From positions 11,835,708 through 11,899,707 of the forward strand of contig NC_056052.1 of the NCBI RefSeq assembly GCF_004379255.2: 64,000 nt of DNA, in the 5' to 3' direction. The position numbers and the translations under genes were made by a program. The stretch comes from Salvia splendens. Taxonomy: Eukaryota; Streptophyta; Magnoliopsida; Lamiales; Lamiaceae. The notes beneath the pieces were generated by a model. That model saw only the letters and a list, made by a program, of their open reading frames with translations. It did not search any database and was not told the DNA's origin. Of this stretch, positions 33,819 to 46,449 are shown piece after piece; within the stretch, counting starts at the first letter, position 1, and the number at the start of each line of letters is the position of its first letter.

Positions 33819-34225
33819 TCAAATTTCAGTCAAATGTGTTCGATTAGATCTTCCTGACATACAAATAGGTGTGGGTGATAAATTGCGCATCGTTACCCGA
33901 TGCACTAATCGCTCGTGCATTTGTGGCTGCACTCCTCGACATGGCGGATTACTTGAGGTGGAATGGCTAGGAGTTTCATTGTAGAACCACAACCGGACCT
34001 TTGTCTTCAACTTCCATGTTGTGCATGATAATATATGTTAATGAGATTTTGCACAAACCAAGAACGACCCGATCCTTTGACAATCATGAGCGTAGAACCC
34101 CGAATGTGCTCTCAATATCTTTGTGAGCAGCCTCTTGCCTTTGCGCAAAAAGAAACTGTTTGGGGTCTTGCGGCAAGTTGAGTCTCTTCACGAAGGTCTA
34201 GCAAACGGTTCCAGCTGCAAACTAA
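33819..34225 (-). pseudogene. PIF/Harbinger transposase remnant
   Basis: On the minus strand from about 34225, pieces of a Plant_tran transposase appear in order with stops and frameshifts: RLNLPQDPKQFLFAQRQEAA, HKDIESTFGVLRS, then HNMEVED and, further on, PPCRGVQPQMHERLVHRVTM with RNLSPTP. The EAA-KDIE-FGVL block and the HNM-VED block are family hallmarks. No terminal repeats were found around it, and it cannot be expressed as a transposase. Confidence 0.7.
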
Positions 34226-34229
34226 AAGG

Positions 34230-34628
34230 GTGAACTTCTCAAAGACTGTGCTCTCTATAGCATGTGCGACTCACGTGATGCGGACTCCTTACCTCTTGGC
34301 TGAACACTATAAAAAGAGTCACTTGTGCTCTTAGAAGAAGACTTTACCCTTAGTTAATTTTAGATTGTATTTGTCAATTGCTTTCGAACTTTACTACACT
34401 TTCTTAGATAAATTTACAAGCTTTCTTACTTGCTTTCTAGTTAAATCTACAAACTTTCTCTACAAATTCAAATGCTCGTTCTCTATTCAAGTTTTCAAGC
34501 TTTCGTTCAATTTATGCAATTTCCGCTCATGCTACGTGTTTTTATAATGTTTCGTGCTACTTGAATTTATGATGCTTTCTAGTTAGAAGCCTTAAATGCT
34601 TTCTAGTTAGAAGCCTTAAATGCTTTCT
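34230..34628. repeat. spacer with a 24-bp tandem repeat
   Basis: atgctttctagttagaagcc plus ttaa occurs at 34572 and 34596, and a partial third copy at 34620 (period 24). Upstream, cactataaaaagagtcactt near 34308 looks like a TATA box, but no gene follows that I can recognise. Confidence 0.55.
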
Positions 34629-35293
34629 TGTGACGACCGATTTTTCTCAAAGGTTTAATAGTTAAGTTTCTGTTCAGCATTTACTTCTTGGTTTTGCAAT
34701 GCATGTTTAGTTAGTTTATGGTTTCTTGTAATCACATCAGCTTAGTTGAGTTAGCCACCATTTGGTGCCTAACTTTGTATTTAGATATTCGTTTCTTCAA
34801 GCTTCATAGCTTAAGGGACGAAGATATTGCATTCTTGATAAGTCGCATTCTAGGCCTTGGTTACTGGTCAATATAATGAGCTTAACGTGCATTATCTGCA
34901 AGAAAGTTGCTTAAGTGTGCAAGAAAAAGGGTACACGCCAGTAGGGGAAAAACCGGGAGATTCAAGTGACTAAGACACCAGAAAGGTGCAATACTGGTCA
35001 GGATGCATGCCAAAAGGCTTGAGATGGAGAAGCAAGGATTGATAAGAACGACCAACTACAAACAGGGTTGTAAAAGTGACATTTCACGTGGAGAAACAAC
35101 CCTAAAAACTAGGGCAAGCCACTCTATAAATTGAAAGTCACTTGGAGAGAGAAGCATCACTCGTTCGAAAACTCACTCTCTCGGATATTTCTAGTTCCAG
35201 CAGCAGTGGAGACTAGCTCCTACACTTCTCGTTCCTCGCCACCAGTCATGATCACTTGAAGACTCCGGTGACTTGCCGGAGAGAGTTCGCCAC
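34629..35293 (+). repeat. putative 5' portion of an LTR (element X), broken by Tekay A
   Basis: Starts tgtgacgaccgatttttc and contains a TATA-like tctataaattg (about 35122), followed by a CT-rich stretch, the layout of an LTR promoter. It is cut at 35293 by the LTR of Tekay A. No second copy or LTR end is visible, so this is a tentative reading. Confidence 0.35.
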
Positions 35294-38272
35294 TGTCACG
35301 ACCGCCCTTCTAGGGTAGAATAAATGCGGCGATCGCGACTTAAACTGACATAAATGCAACAAGGACAATAGGCTAGGGTTTCATCAAGAGGTTTGACCAA
35401 AGTATTTAATGAACAATTAAGTATAAGAAAAGAAGGTCACGCTTTAACAATGAAGAAAAAAAACCAATGAAGAGCGACTATCATAATTTAGGTCAAAAGG
35501 GCAAGGATCAAAATAATCCAAAACAGTAATCCAATAGTTTCAGTATCAACCAAAAGATAAGAAAATCATATTTTAGCGGAAGCATCCAAGAGAAAAGTGA
35601 AGTCATGTGTGAAGACACGACGACACCAGGAGTTTCAAGTCAATCATATCACTTTAATTAATTTGCTCAACACCGCCAACCGCACGTCGCCGCTCAAACT
35701 GCACATAAGGAAAACACATGCAGGGCTGAGTACTATAATAATACTCAGTGGACTTAACGCCGAAAACAGTTCATCAAAAGAATATTTATTTATCATGCCT
35801 TTTTCAAGTATCCATCGGGGTTTTATTTTTAGAAAGGCGCGAGGTACCAAAATCATTTCCCATTGTAAAAGTCGACTGATCAGTCATTTTCCCATAGACG
35901 TTAGCCATATCTGCCAATACATGACATGGAATGTGGCCACAAACCAAGTCACTAGACCGGCCAGACCGTACGCTAGCACACGGTCTACCATAGGTGTACA
36001 CTAGTCCAAGTAGGGTTTGCAGCCCTACGAGGACCCGAATTCGATTTAGATAATAATGGCATAAAGCCATATCAGATAGGCACGTTACAAATCAAGTAAG
36101 GCATGATAAACACAATTTCATTCCCATCGATAAAAATATTTAGGACCTCGTCCTTATTTAAAAGAAAGTCCACCTCGTCTGCTTAGATCTCAAGTACTTC
36201 CTTCCCTTTGCTATCACGCTGAGAGTGCGAGTTATCACCTTTAAATTATGTGTAACACAATTCAGTCTCAATCATTGACTCAAAAACATGCATGTCCTAT
36301 CGTTCCTTTCATCGTTTTCTTAAATCACCCATCCCAAACGTTTACCAACATAAGGAAACACACCATAGTATACCTCCACATATAACACATAACGTCGCCA
36401 TATGATACGTTCCTCAGACACACATGCATCATGTATTTCATTCAAACTTGACAATAAGTATTATTTAAACATAACAGAAATCTGGCAGAACTGCGCAGTC
36501 ATTTTGTAAAAATCATTAAAAAACCATCCGACCTCCGTTGGGGCTGATATTTTACCACAACCCAGTATACACATCAAAGGTCATCCAGTTAAAATTGCAC
36601 ATCAAAATCACATGTTTAGTTCGGTCAAACAAAAACAAAACTCACTGGTCGAGAATATAAATTCTGACAGAACTGCGCAGTTGACTTCAAAATTTCATAA
36701 AAAGTTCATATTTAGTCAAAAGAGGCTGACATTTATACACGACACAGAGGACATCTCAAATTGTATTCAGTTAAAAATTCATGCCAAAATAAGATCGTTT
36801 GGTCGGTCAAACACACATCGGAATCTACTGCCCAAATGCCACAGTTTTCATGCTTCACAATTTTGAATTAGGGTTTATCTATCATTCACCCAAACACATA
36901 TATTCATGCTTCAAAAGGATCTCACAACCATGTTCTCATACATTCACATATCATTCACCAACAAGTCATCCACCATCTTACACATACACATACCTAAACG
37001 CATTTCCACACTTTTCTTATGAAATCATTCTTCCCACCGGATTAAATTCTTAGATCGATGATTCCTATACTCATTATATGCATGAGGGAATCAAGAAACA
37101 TGGATTCAAAGGTAAGGGTGAGAAAGATGATTCAAGTATACCTTTCTCTTGCGAAAACAATCGGTAGAAGCGAAAACTGGCTCGATTCTTCAATAAATTC
37201 TTGAGGCTTCAACTTAAATTCTTCTCAAAAGATGAAGAATTCAAGGAGAAAAATAGAAGGAAAAATTGAGAGGGAGTGGTAGAAGTGAGAGGCATGAATT
37301 TGGGAGAGAGAGGCGTGTAGTTTTTTTTATTTAGGTTTAGGGTTTCTCTATTATTTATAGAGTGCAAGATATAATATTTAATTAAATAAATTAAAGATTT
37401 GAAAAGATATGGAAGAGTGGAAGTTGGCGTGAATTAGGAGAGAAAACTAGTAGGAATTCGAAATCTAGGCTATTTAATTAGCCTATGACTTAATTTGGTA
37501 TTTCACGGAGTAGAATAAAATAATACGAAGCAGAATAAAAATAATAATACTCCCAATAATATATGGAGTAGGCGATTTTATTCCTTCTCCCACAAGGAAT
37601 TAAACTCAAATCCTAATAAAAATAGGATATGGCAAGATCTCCTTAGGTATGATAAGATTTGCTAGAATATTTATATTTATTTATGGAAGGGAATAAATAA
37701 GGGATCAAAATATATAATAAACAATTCATTCTTCCCTTAAATAAGGGGAATTTCGAAATCTCCCTAGGAATAAGGTAGGGGTTGAATTTCTCATGGAGGA
37801 ATAAAGAATAATCGGGCTTTGGATTTAATTAGGATAATTATCCAAACAAATAATTAAATCCAGGAAAAAATAGAATTCCTCTCCAATATATAATAGTGGT
37901 CGAAAATTTCAAATAAAAAGGGCAAGGTAATTATTGATGATCCTATTTAATCTCACTCACCCTTAGAAAATAATTCACCACAATATATTTCACCCCGCAT
38001 CGATTATTCAAACAGTCACGTCATAATTCAACAAGATTGACTATTCCACATTCTCGTCACGTCTTCAACGATATTGACCATTCAATGGCCACGTCTTTTC
38101 TCCAACAATGTTGACTATTCAAACCAAGTCTCAACTCCAAAGCACAATTAGGTCACATAGAAATCAAGCAATTAATTCACTCGTCAATTAATCCACATAC
38201 TTCAAGGCATTAAAACATTTAATGCAAAATTTTAGGGTTCGAAAATTAGGGTTCAAAAAGTGGGGCGTTACA
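35294..38272 (-). repeat. 3' LTR of Tekay A
   Basis: 2979 bp. It has the same landmarks as the other Tekay LTRs in reverse: hairpin ctgagta/tactcag (about 35727-35755), two 184-bp modules (tgcgca at 36492 and 36674), and a TATA box on the minus strand (ctctataaataat, about 37347-37360). Confidence 0.85.
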
Positions 38273-38315
38273 TCCTACCAGCCTTAAAAAAATTTTGTCC
38301 CGAAATTTGATATCC

Positions 38316-41300
38316 TTAAGGAAAGAGTTCAGGGTACAATTCTATCATCTTGTCCTCAAGCTCCCCACGTGGCCTGTTCGTGCCCGTGGTTTCTCCACAA
38401 CACTTTTACGCTAGCATTCGATTTATTTTCTCAAATTCTGAACCTTTTGGTCCAGGATCATTTGGGGTCTATCCTCGTAGCTCAAGTCGGAAATCAACGC
38501 AACTTCTTCGTAATGAATCACGTGCTTTGGGTCGAACACGTATTTCCGCAACTGTGATACGTGAAAGACATTATGAACATTTCCGAGACTTGGCGGTAGC
38601 GCCAGTCGGTACGCAACGGGTCCTACTCCTTCTAGAATTTCATAAGGCCCGATAAATCGCGGTTTCAACTTTCCCTTAACTCCAAAACGCGTTATCCCTC
38701 TCGATGGGGATACTTTGAGGAAAACTTTGTCGCCGGCTTGGAATTGCAAGTCGGTTCGTCGGACATCCGCGTACAACTTTTGTCTGTCCTGAGCTTCTTT
38801 GATCTTTTCACGAATTTGTCGAACAATTTTAATCATTTCTTCAACTGCATCAGGTCCAAGTACTCTTCGTCCGCCAACTTCGTCCCAATAGGGCGGCGAT
38901 CTACACTTTCTTCCATACAAGGCTTCGTACGACGCCATGTTTATCGTTGCTTGGAAACTGTTGTTGTAAGCGAATTCGATCAGCGGTAGCACCGATTCCC
39001 AATTTCCTCCGCGGTCGAGCACCACGACTCTCAACATGTCCTCGAGAGCTTGGATCGCCCCCTCGGATTGTCCGTCGGTCTGCGGGTGAAACACCGTGTT
39101 AAAAAAATTAATCGAGTTCCAAGCTCGTGTTGCAGACTCATCCAAAATCTTTAAGTGAATTTCGGGTCACGGTCGGCCGTGAATATCACTGGGACTCCAT
39201 GCAGTCGCACTATTTCCGTTATGTAGATCTGAGCTAGCTTGCTCGATCCATGCGTTAGGGAATCGGTATGAAATGCGCACACTTGGTGAGTCGGTCTATA
39301 ATTACCCATATGACAGTATTCCTTTTTGCGTCTTTGGCAATGCCGTCACAAAATCCATAGCGTTGTGCTCCCATTTCCACTCGGGAAATTCTAGTGGTCG
39401 CAACTTTTCGTACGGTCGTTGATGTAGAGCCTTCACTTGCTGGCAGGCTAAGCAGCGCTCCACAAATCCCGCCATGTCTTTCTGCATGCCATTCCACCAA
39501 AATGACTTTTCAAGTTTTGATACATCTTCATGTTTCCCGGGTGAGCGGTGTATGGAGTGTCATGAGCTTTACTCATGATCTCGTTCTTGAGTTCCACGTC
39601 GTTTGGTACGCACAGTCTCCTTTCAAAAATGAGGGCGTTGTCGGACTCCTCACTAAAGCTTCCAGATTTGCCAGTTCTCACTTTAGTTCGAATTTCTCCA
39701 AGTTTCGTATCTATCCGTTGTGCTGCAACGATTCTCGTTCTTAGATTAGGTTCAACCACTAAGGTGGCAATTCGTCCTTCCACTGTTTCAGGTGCCCTTA
39801 CCACTTCCAATTGTATTTTACTAAACTCTCGTATTAGACTTTCCTCTTCCGTCAGAAAAGCAGCTAGTTGCGAAAGGTTCCTTCGACACAAAGCATCTGC
39901 CACTACATTTGCTTTGCCAGGGTGGTAGTTGATGCCACAATCGTAGTCCTTTACTAATTCGAGCTATCTTCGTTGTCGCATGTTCAAATCTTTCTGCTCG
40001 AAGAAAGATTTCAGGCTCTTGTGGTCCGTAAAGATTTCACATCGAACTCCGTAGAGATGGTGCCTCCAAATCTTTAGGGCATGTACTACTGCTGCTAGCT
40101 CCAAGTCGTGGGTTGGGTAGTTCAACTCGTGCGGTCTCAATTGTCGTGACGCGTAGGCGATCACTTTGTTGTTCTGCATCAACACGTATCCAAGTCCCAC
40201 CTTCGAATCGTCGGTGTAGACTACGTAGTTCACTCCAGGCTCCGGCAAAGCTAACACTTGCGCGGTGGTCAATTTCTCCTTCAAGAGTTGAAAGCTCGCT
40301 TTACACTCCGGGGTCCGATTGACTTTGACTCCTTTCTTGAGTTGTTGGGTCATTGGTCTCACTATCTTGGAGAACTCTTCTATGAACCTTCGGTAGAATC
40401 CTGCCAATCTCAGGAACCTCCGAATCTCGTTCGGTATCGACGGTGACTTCCATTGTTGTACAACCTCAACTTTGGCGGGATCCACTTGGATTCCTTCTGC
40501 CGATACAATGTGTCCAAGGAAGTCTACTTCTTTCAGCCGAAATTCACACTTGCTAAATTTGGCGTACAACTTCTCGGCCCTCAACGTCTCCAAAGTGATT
40601 CGTAGATGCTTCTCGTGCTCCTTCCTGTTCTTCGAGTAGACCAGGATGTCATCTATGAAGACCAAAACGAAATTATTCAAGTACGGATGGAATACCCGGT
40701 TCATCAAGTCCATGAATACCGCAGGTGCATTCGTTAGACCAAATGGCATCACAACGAACTCATAGTGACCATATCTTGTACGAAATACGGTCTTCGGTAT
40801 GTCCTCCCTTTGAACTCTCAGTTGGTGATATCCGGACCTTAAGTCCATCCTTGAAAACACGCCGGCTCCTCAGAGTTGGTCAAACAGGTCATCTATCCTC
40901 GGCAGTGGATACTTTTTCTTGAGAGTCAATTTGTTCAACTGTCTATTGTCGATACACGTTCTTATCGACCCGTCCTTTTTCTTTACGAAAAGCACCAGTG
41001 CGCCCCACGGTGAGACACTAGGCCTAACGAATCCTAGGTCCATGAGCTCTTGAAGTTGTATCTTGAGTTCCTCCAACCCCTTGGGCGCCATTCGATACGG
41101 TACCTTAGACACAGGTGCGGCTCCTGGTTCGAGGTCGATTGTAAATTCCACTTGTCGATCTGGCGGCGGTCCAGGCAAAGCTTCGGGGAAAATGTTTGGA
41201 AATTCTCGTACAACGGCAACATCTTCCACTTTCCTTCCTCTTTTCTCATCTCCTTGTAGATAGACAAGATAAGCAGGACGCCCTTTTTTCACCATCGTAC

Positions 41301-42286
41301 TAGCTTCAAGCGCGGAGATGATAGATGTTCCCCGGTTCATCGAGATTCCATAGTATATGGTGGGTTCCTTCCCCGGGGCTTGTAGAGATATTTGTCTCTC
41401 CTTGCAACGAATCGTCGCAAAATTCACGGTCAACCAATCCATCCCTAAAATTACGTCGATATCTCCCATCGCCATAACTTGCAGATCGTGAGCGACTAAC
41501 TTAAGGTTTTCCCATAACGATTTCTACATTCGAGCATGTTCGAGAGATTTCTATTGTCCCACCCACTGGTGAAGACACTACCATCTTATGTTCAGATTTG
41601 CTAACAGGCAAGCTCAATGTATTCACACACAAATCAGATACGAATGAATGCGATGCGCCCTTATCAAACAACACAATGACAGGAGTGTCGAGAATTTCGC
41701 CCATACCTGTCAGGTTTCCTTTTTCGCGATCACCTCGCTCCATCTTCGGTTGTTTTTGTTCCAACGCGTACGCTCTAGCTTGAGTCGAAAGTCTTGGGCG
41801 GTGGAGTTGTTGTTGTCGTGATGGCTGGTCGCGATTTCCTCTCGATTCACCCTGCGGTGCCCTTGGTTGCTGGCGGGATCCTTGATCGTTCTGCCTCGAT
41901 CCCGATCCTTCCTTCTTGCTCGGACACTCCCTAGAGAAGTGACCATTCCCTCCGCAGTTGTAACACTTGGTAACGTTTTGATGTCGACATTCTCCGAAGT
42001 GATACTTAGAGCACACGTTGCATTGTGGTGCCCTGGATCGGTAGTCTCCTCTCTGACTAGAAGTATGTTGTCCTTCTCCGTGTTGAGATCGATGCTGACT
42101 CGACTGGTACCGTTTTCCGTCGTATGGAGTCCTAGAATCATCCCACTCCCTTTTCTCCCGGGAGTGATGTGATGACAAGGTAGTGATTTCCTTGGCTCTC
42201 TCCTTAGGCATCGCTGCCTCAATATCTAGTGCTAGAGCTGACGCTTCCGCGTAGGGGAGTCTCCCACGGCTCGCCAATGACATCTT
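38316..42286 (-). pseudogene. Tekay A gag-pol remnant
   Basis: Minus-strand pieces: gag end with CCHC knuckle (CYNCGGNGHFSREC) and protease site reading DKGASHSF instead of DTGASHSF (41501-42286); protease end and RT start (40870-41475); RT and RNase H (39964-40860; [24 protein letters not shown]); linker and integrase zinc finger (39448-39903 and 39302-39500); integrase core end (38423-39145); and a shifted chromodomain-like tail (WRNHGHEQATW) ending near 38316. Breaks are a frameshift near 41490, a stop near 40868, a stop near 39965, and shifts near 39500, 39160 and 38360. The changed protease Asp-Thr-Gly alone would abolish processing. Confidence 0.85.
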
Positions 42287-43835
42287 TGTTAGGTTTAGTA
42301 TACTGAAAAGCATGTTTCGAGCGAGTTCGCACGAATAGAATCTTGCTTGTGTACGAAAAAACTCTACAATTCACTTTTGACCCGATTCAGTATCATTCGA
42401 GCAGTTTGCACGAATAGAATCAGTATATTATTACATTGTGTTTGCTTGTGCGTTTATAAGATGTTTTATAAACATTTAAATGCATAAGAAGTAAACAAAG
42501 CCTAAGTCTTTTGCTTAGTAGACTGGTTGTGGGCGTCGTCCACTTTAAGGTAACGACAGTCGGTTCTATGCAATGCTTTGCAAAAGAAAAAGAAGAATAT
42601 CACAACCTAGATAGGCTTTGGCTACCTATCGTGAAAGGTTGCAATGTCAGTCCGATTATTTCTAAGCCTTATTGAAATAAGATGACGTTGGTGTGGTATA
42701 GCACTGAATGGATCTAACAACAAGACGAGTCTTTATGCTATCTACTGAAAGACTAGGTCTTGATAATTAATTTCTTAATCTACATACGTTAGCATTGAGC
42801 ATACGACATTAAGTATCTACTACTTTGACTTACCAAAGGTGCGGGTTTTTCGTCACCGAACGATCCAGGTATATTGGGTAGTGGTGATCATTATCTAGTG
42901 GTGCTAGGATTGCTATTATGTTGAATCGTGCACGATGAGAGTCTCGTTTGATAATGTCCTCAAGAGGAGCTTGAACAAGGTTTTATTATTCGGAAACTGG
43001 CCAGTTGGAGTTTTATTACTCTATGAATAATAAATAAGTGTTTCTTGCTAAGTCTACTCTTGGAATTAATAAGATGTTAATTAATTAAGTCCATAGTAGA
43101 CTTTAATTAATTAATGGACATTTATATCTTAAGCGCGGGAAATAAATAATAAATAAAATGGAAACCCGGATTACTTATAATTTCGGATTTGGATTGGGAG
43201 TTCAATATTACGTCTATAGTGGCTGCTCGTAATATTCCAATATAAGCTTGTATTAAATTGTGGGTTCAATTTAATTAGTAAAAGGCTAATTGGGGGAGCC
43301 CATATCCAAAACCTTCCATAGATCCCTGACTGGGCCCAATATGTAACTATTATAAATAGGAGAATAAAGGAGACAGAAAATACTATTTTTTTATGAAAAT
43401 TTTCGCCCACTCTAATTATTAAGAGGGGGACGATTTTTTCATTCAATTTCTCCTCCGTGAGATCTTCAGCTCCTCCGTGAGAAAGTTCTGTCTTCTTTAT
43501 TCGAGTCCTAGTGTTTCGATAAGATCAGCCCACACTGATTTCATAATACAGTTCGGGACACCAGTCAGATGATCCGTGGTCTAGTAATGAAGATCATCGT
43601 GGAGAAGGCGCGAGCTATCGACGATTCTTTGGAGAATCAACGAGGTAAATTGGCTAACTCCGTAGAATTCATGTTTAGGATTTATATTCTATGAGCATGA
43701 ATTATTTGCGTTCTAGCATGCAATTTTGTGTTAACATGTGAATTGATTAATCCCGTAATCTGTCAAATAGATCCTACGTCTGATTTATTTGTTTGTACAA
43801 GTCTTCCGCTGTGCAAGGGGCTCCAAACCCCAACA
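42287..43835 (+). repeat. 5' LTR of element B
   Basis: Begins tgttaggtttagtatactga and ends ccaaaccccaaca, giving TG...CA termini and a length of 1549 bp. It is directly followed by att and tggtatcagagcc. The boundary with Tekay A gag is sharp. Confidence 0.75.
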
Positions 43836-43837
43836 AT

Positions 43838-43850
43838 TGGTATCAGAGCC
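43838..43850 (+). other. primer binding site of element B
   Basis: tggtatcagagcc, the complement of the 3' end of initiator-Met tRNA, three bases after the LTR end. Confidence 0.85.
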
Positions 43851-44219
43851 AATTTTTGGCTCTGATTATGAGGATTAATTTCATGTTATGTGAATTGCTT
43901 GAATGCATGTTTTTCTTCGTTGCGTGGTTGTTAATTTTCGATTAAATTATCATAACGTAAGAACGAAGAAGTTTGAACAACTATGGCTGCTTGATTTCGT
44001 GACAATTGTTTTTAGTGAATTGATTCTCCAAGTCAATTAATTCAATTGCATGCTGTCATGAGAGTATTGATTATGAGTTTGTTGCAATCAATTAATTGCT
44101 TTCACGAGTTTTTGTCGTCATGCCACAATATTAATTTTTGTTTGCGACTAAAATCATCACCATCAATTCGCACGGTGGAAAATCGTGACAGCAACGTTGC
44201 GGTGGCTCGCAATTGAAAT

Positions 44220-44640
44220 TTCGCGATGCAGTCGCGCCGGCGGAGCGACGTCGATGCAGCAGCGTCGGAGACGTCGAGTTGGGCTAGCTCGCGCGTCGAG
44301 TGGGAGTCCTTCGTGGGCAATTCCCAGACTCGACAGTCGACGGAAGTGAGAGAGTTGGCGACTGACAGCAGCTCCGGCAGCAACTGCTTCGTCTTCGGAC
44401 AGCAGCGCCGGACAGCAGCTGTGTCATCGACGGACAGCAACAGCAGTGAGAGAAGCGACGCAGCTGCACGATTGCAGCGGCGATCTGCAAGCGGGATGGC
44501 AGCGGAGTTCCGGGCAGCAGCGGCTGGAGCGACGTCGATGCAGTAGCGTCGGAGACGTCAGGCTCGGCAAGCTCGTGAAACGAGTGGGAGCCCTTCGCGG
44601 GCAGTTTCCCAGACTCGTGTTCGACGACGCAAGATTAGGG
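44220..44640 (+). repeat. GC-rich block with a 286-bp spaced direct repeat, element B leader
   Basis: ggagcgacgtcgatgcag(c/t)a then gcgtcggagacgtc starts at about 44244 and again at 44529; both copies continue with gagtgggag(t/c)ccttcg and ttcccagactcg. Between them lie many cagcagc/ggacagcag triplets. Open frames exist on several strands, but none looks like a known protein. Confidence 0.65.
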
Positions 44641-44779
44641 TTTACCCTATGCGTGACGTCGAGACGCCTCGTTCCGTGACTTCGATTTCCAAAAATTGAT
44701 TAGGGTTTCACCTTGGATTCAATTTTGGAAATAATTCAAGATAAATATGGAAATAAGATTTGAATTTATCTTGTGTGGA

Positions 44780-45720
44780 TTTTATATATTATATGAGATT
44801 TGATTATGAATCAAGTCATGGATTAATTATATGCTTTCTTTATTTAATGGATTTATATGGATTTCATTCCTAGATGAATCCTAGTTATATTTGGAAAGTA
44901 ATAATCTAATATCATATGGATTTATATGGATTTATTCCTAGATATATCCTAGTTTGATTTAGATAATGATAATATTATTTTATTCTTATCCTATGAATTT
45001 ATATGAATTTATTCATAGATAAATTCTAGATGGATTTGGATAGAAATAATATAATATTTTATTCTTATCTTACAGATTTATGTGGATTTAATCCTAGCTG
45101 AATCTTAGATAGATATGAATAATTATAATATAATATTATCTAATTCTTTGGATTTATATGGATTTACTCCAAGAATAAATCCTAGATGGATTAGGATTAA
45201 TATTTATATTAATTTATTTTATTCAATGGATTTTAATAGATTTAATTCTATTAAAGACAAATCCTAGATGGATTAAAATAAACATCAATCCAAGTTATCC
45301 TTATCTTTTGGATTTACATCCTGGATGGATTAGGATAAAGATGATATATAAGAAAATTCTTATTTAATTGGATTTAGATAAACTTATTTATCTAAGAAAT
45401 CCTAAGTTATGTATGATATATTCTAGATATCTATTCTAAACAGAATTAAGATTTGTATAAATCTTGGTTGGTTGGATTTTATTTATCGTATGGATTATGA
45501 TGGAATCGTTTCTATCTAGTAATATCCTAGAACGATTTAAATAATGATAATCCTAGATCAACGTTATCTTGAATTGAAGGATTTGATTTTATCAAAATAA
45601 AATCTAGAATGATCCTAAATGGATTTAGATAGTTAACACTATCTTGATAAATCCTAAATGATTAAGGATAATAATTATCCAAGATAAAACATAATTATTT
45701 AATTGATTCTCCCTTGACTA
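44780..45720 (+). repeat. degenerate AT-rich tandem repeats, element B leader
   Basis: The phrase tggatttatatggatttatt plus cctagatgaatcctaga recurs about every 70-90 bases (for example near 44848, 44918, 44991, 45076, 45149, 45228), gradually losing identity. Noncoding. Confidence 0.75.
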
Positions 45721-45937
45721 GATTAAATAATTATCATTAATTATCCAGTGTGTTTAAATGTCATGCATTAAATGGATTTATCTGTTTATTTGGTGTTTAT
45801 CTTTGTAAGTGGATTATCTGCTTTATCTGCTTATGTGATAATTATGCAAAAACCATATAAAATATCTAAGCGATAATTACAACAAGTGCGTTGTATATGG
45901 TCTCCATCAATTGGTCTGCAATTTATGAAGCTTTTTT

Positions 45938-46104
45938 CTAATATTATCGTCACCTGCTCTGTGGGGACAATAATCCTAAGAAATAGCGAGTTCATGAGGG
46001 CGGATTTCTCGAAAATAAATAGTATGAACTAGAATGTGGTTTCCAATATTATCGCCACCTACTCTGTGGGGACAATAATCATAAGAAATTGCGAGATTCA
46101 GAAG
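45938..46104 (+). repeat. 104-bp spaced direct repeat, element B leader
   Basis: aatattatcg(t/c)cacct(g/a)ctc followed by tgtggggacaataatc and taagaaat(a/t)gcgag at about 45940 and 46044. Confidence 0.75.
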
Positions 46105-46449
46105 TTCACACAGAATGTATGAGATAGCTTGATCTTGTTAGCAGCACATGAGCATTGTTATGGGAGTGTGTTGTAGAAATGAGACTCTGTAATGCTAAAT
46201 TCGGTGGTCTTGCTTAGGCAACATTAGGCGGCTATGCCACTCTGTGGTCTCTGGACTATTCGTCGGTGTTGTGACCAGTAAAATTGTAAGATTTTAATGC
46301 GTATTGACTTCCTCTGGAGGGTACAAAATTTTAATTTTATAGTTGCAAGATACATAATTGTTTTGTGGTTATTTGCGATTATGTATTGAGCATAAGTATG
46401 TGATAATAAGTTTATTTGCCAAATCTTCATTATGTCATTCATATTTTGT

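Larger units (their letters stand above)
35294..42286 (-). mobile_element. Tekay/Del-like gypsy element A, 3' LTR plus truncated internal region
   Basis: Minus-strand 3' LTR 35294-38272 (2979 bp; ends tgtcacgaccgc and ggggcgttaca as written on the plus strand), polypurine tract next to 38273, then pol and the C-terminal part of gag up to 42286, where a copia-like LTR begins. The 5' gag, leader and 5' LTR are absent from the window, presumably lying beyond the nested insertions. Confidence 0.85.

Noticed and set aside
44226..44679. Three overlapping Ser/Ala/Arg-rich ORFs in the GC-rich block of element B
   Set aside because: Open frames on both strands are expected from GC-rich CAG/GCA repeats; no family motif and no homologous start.
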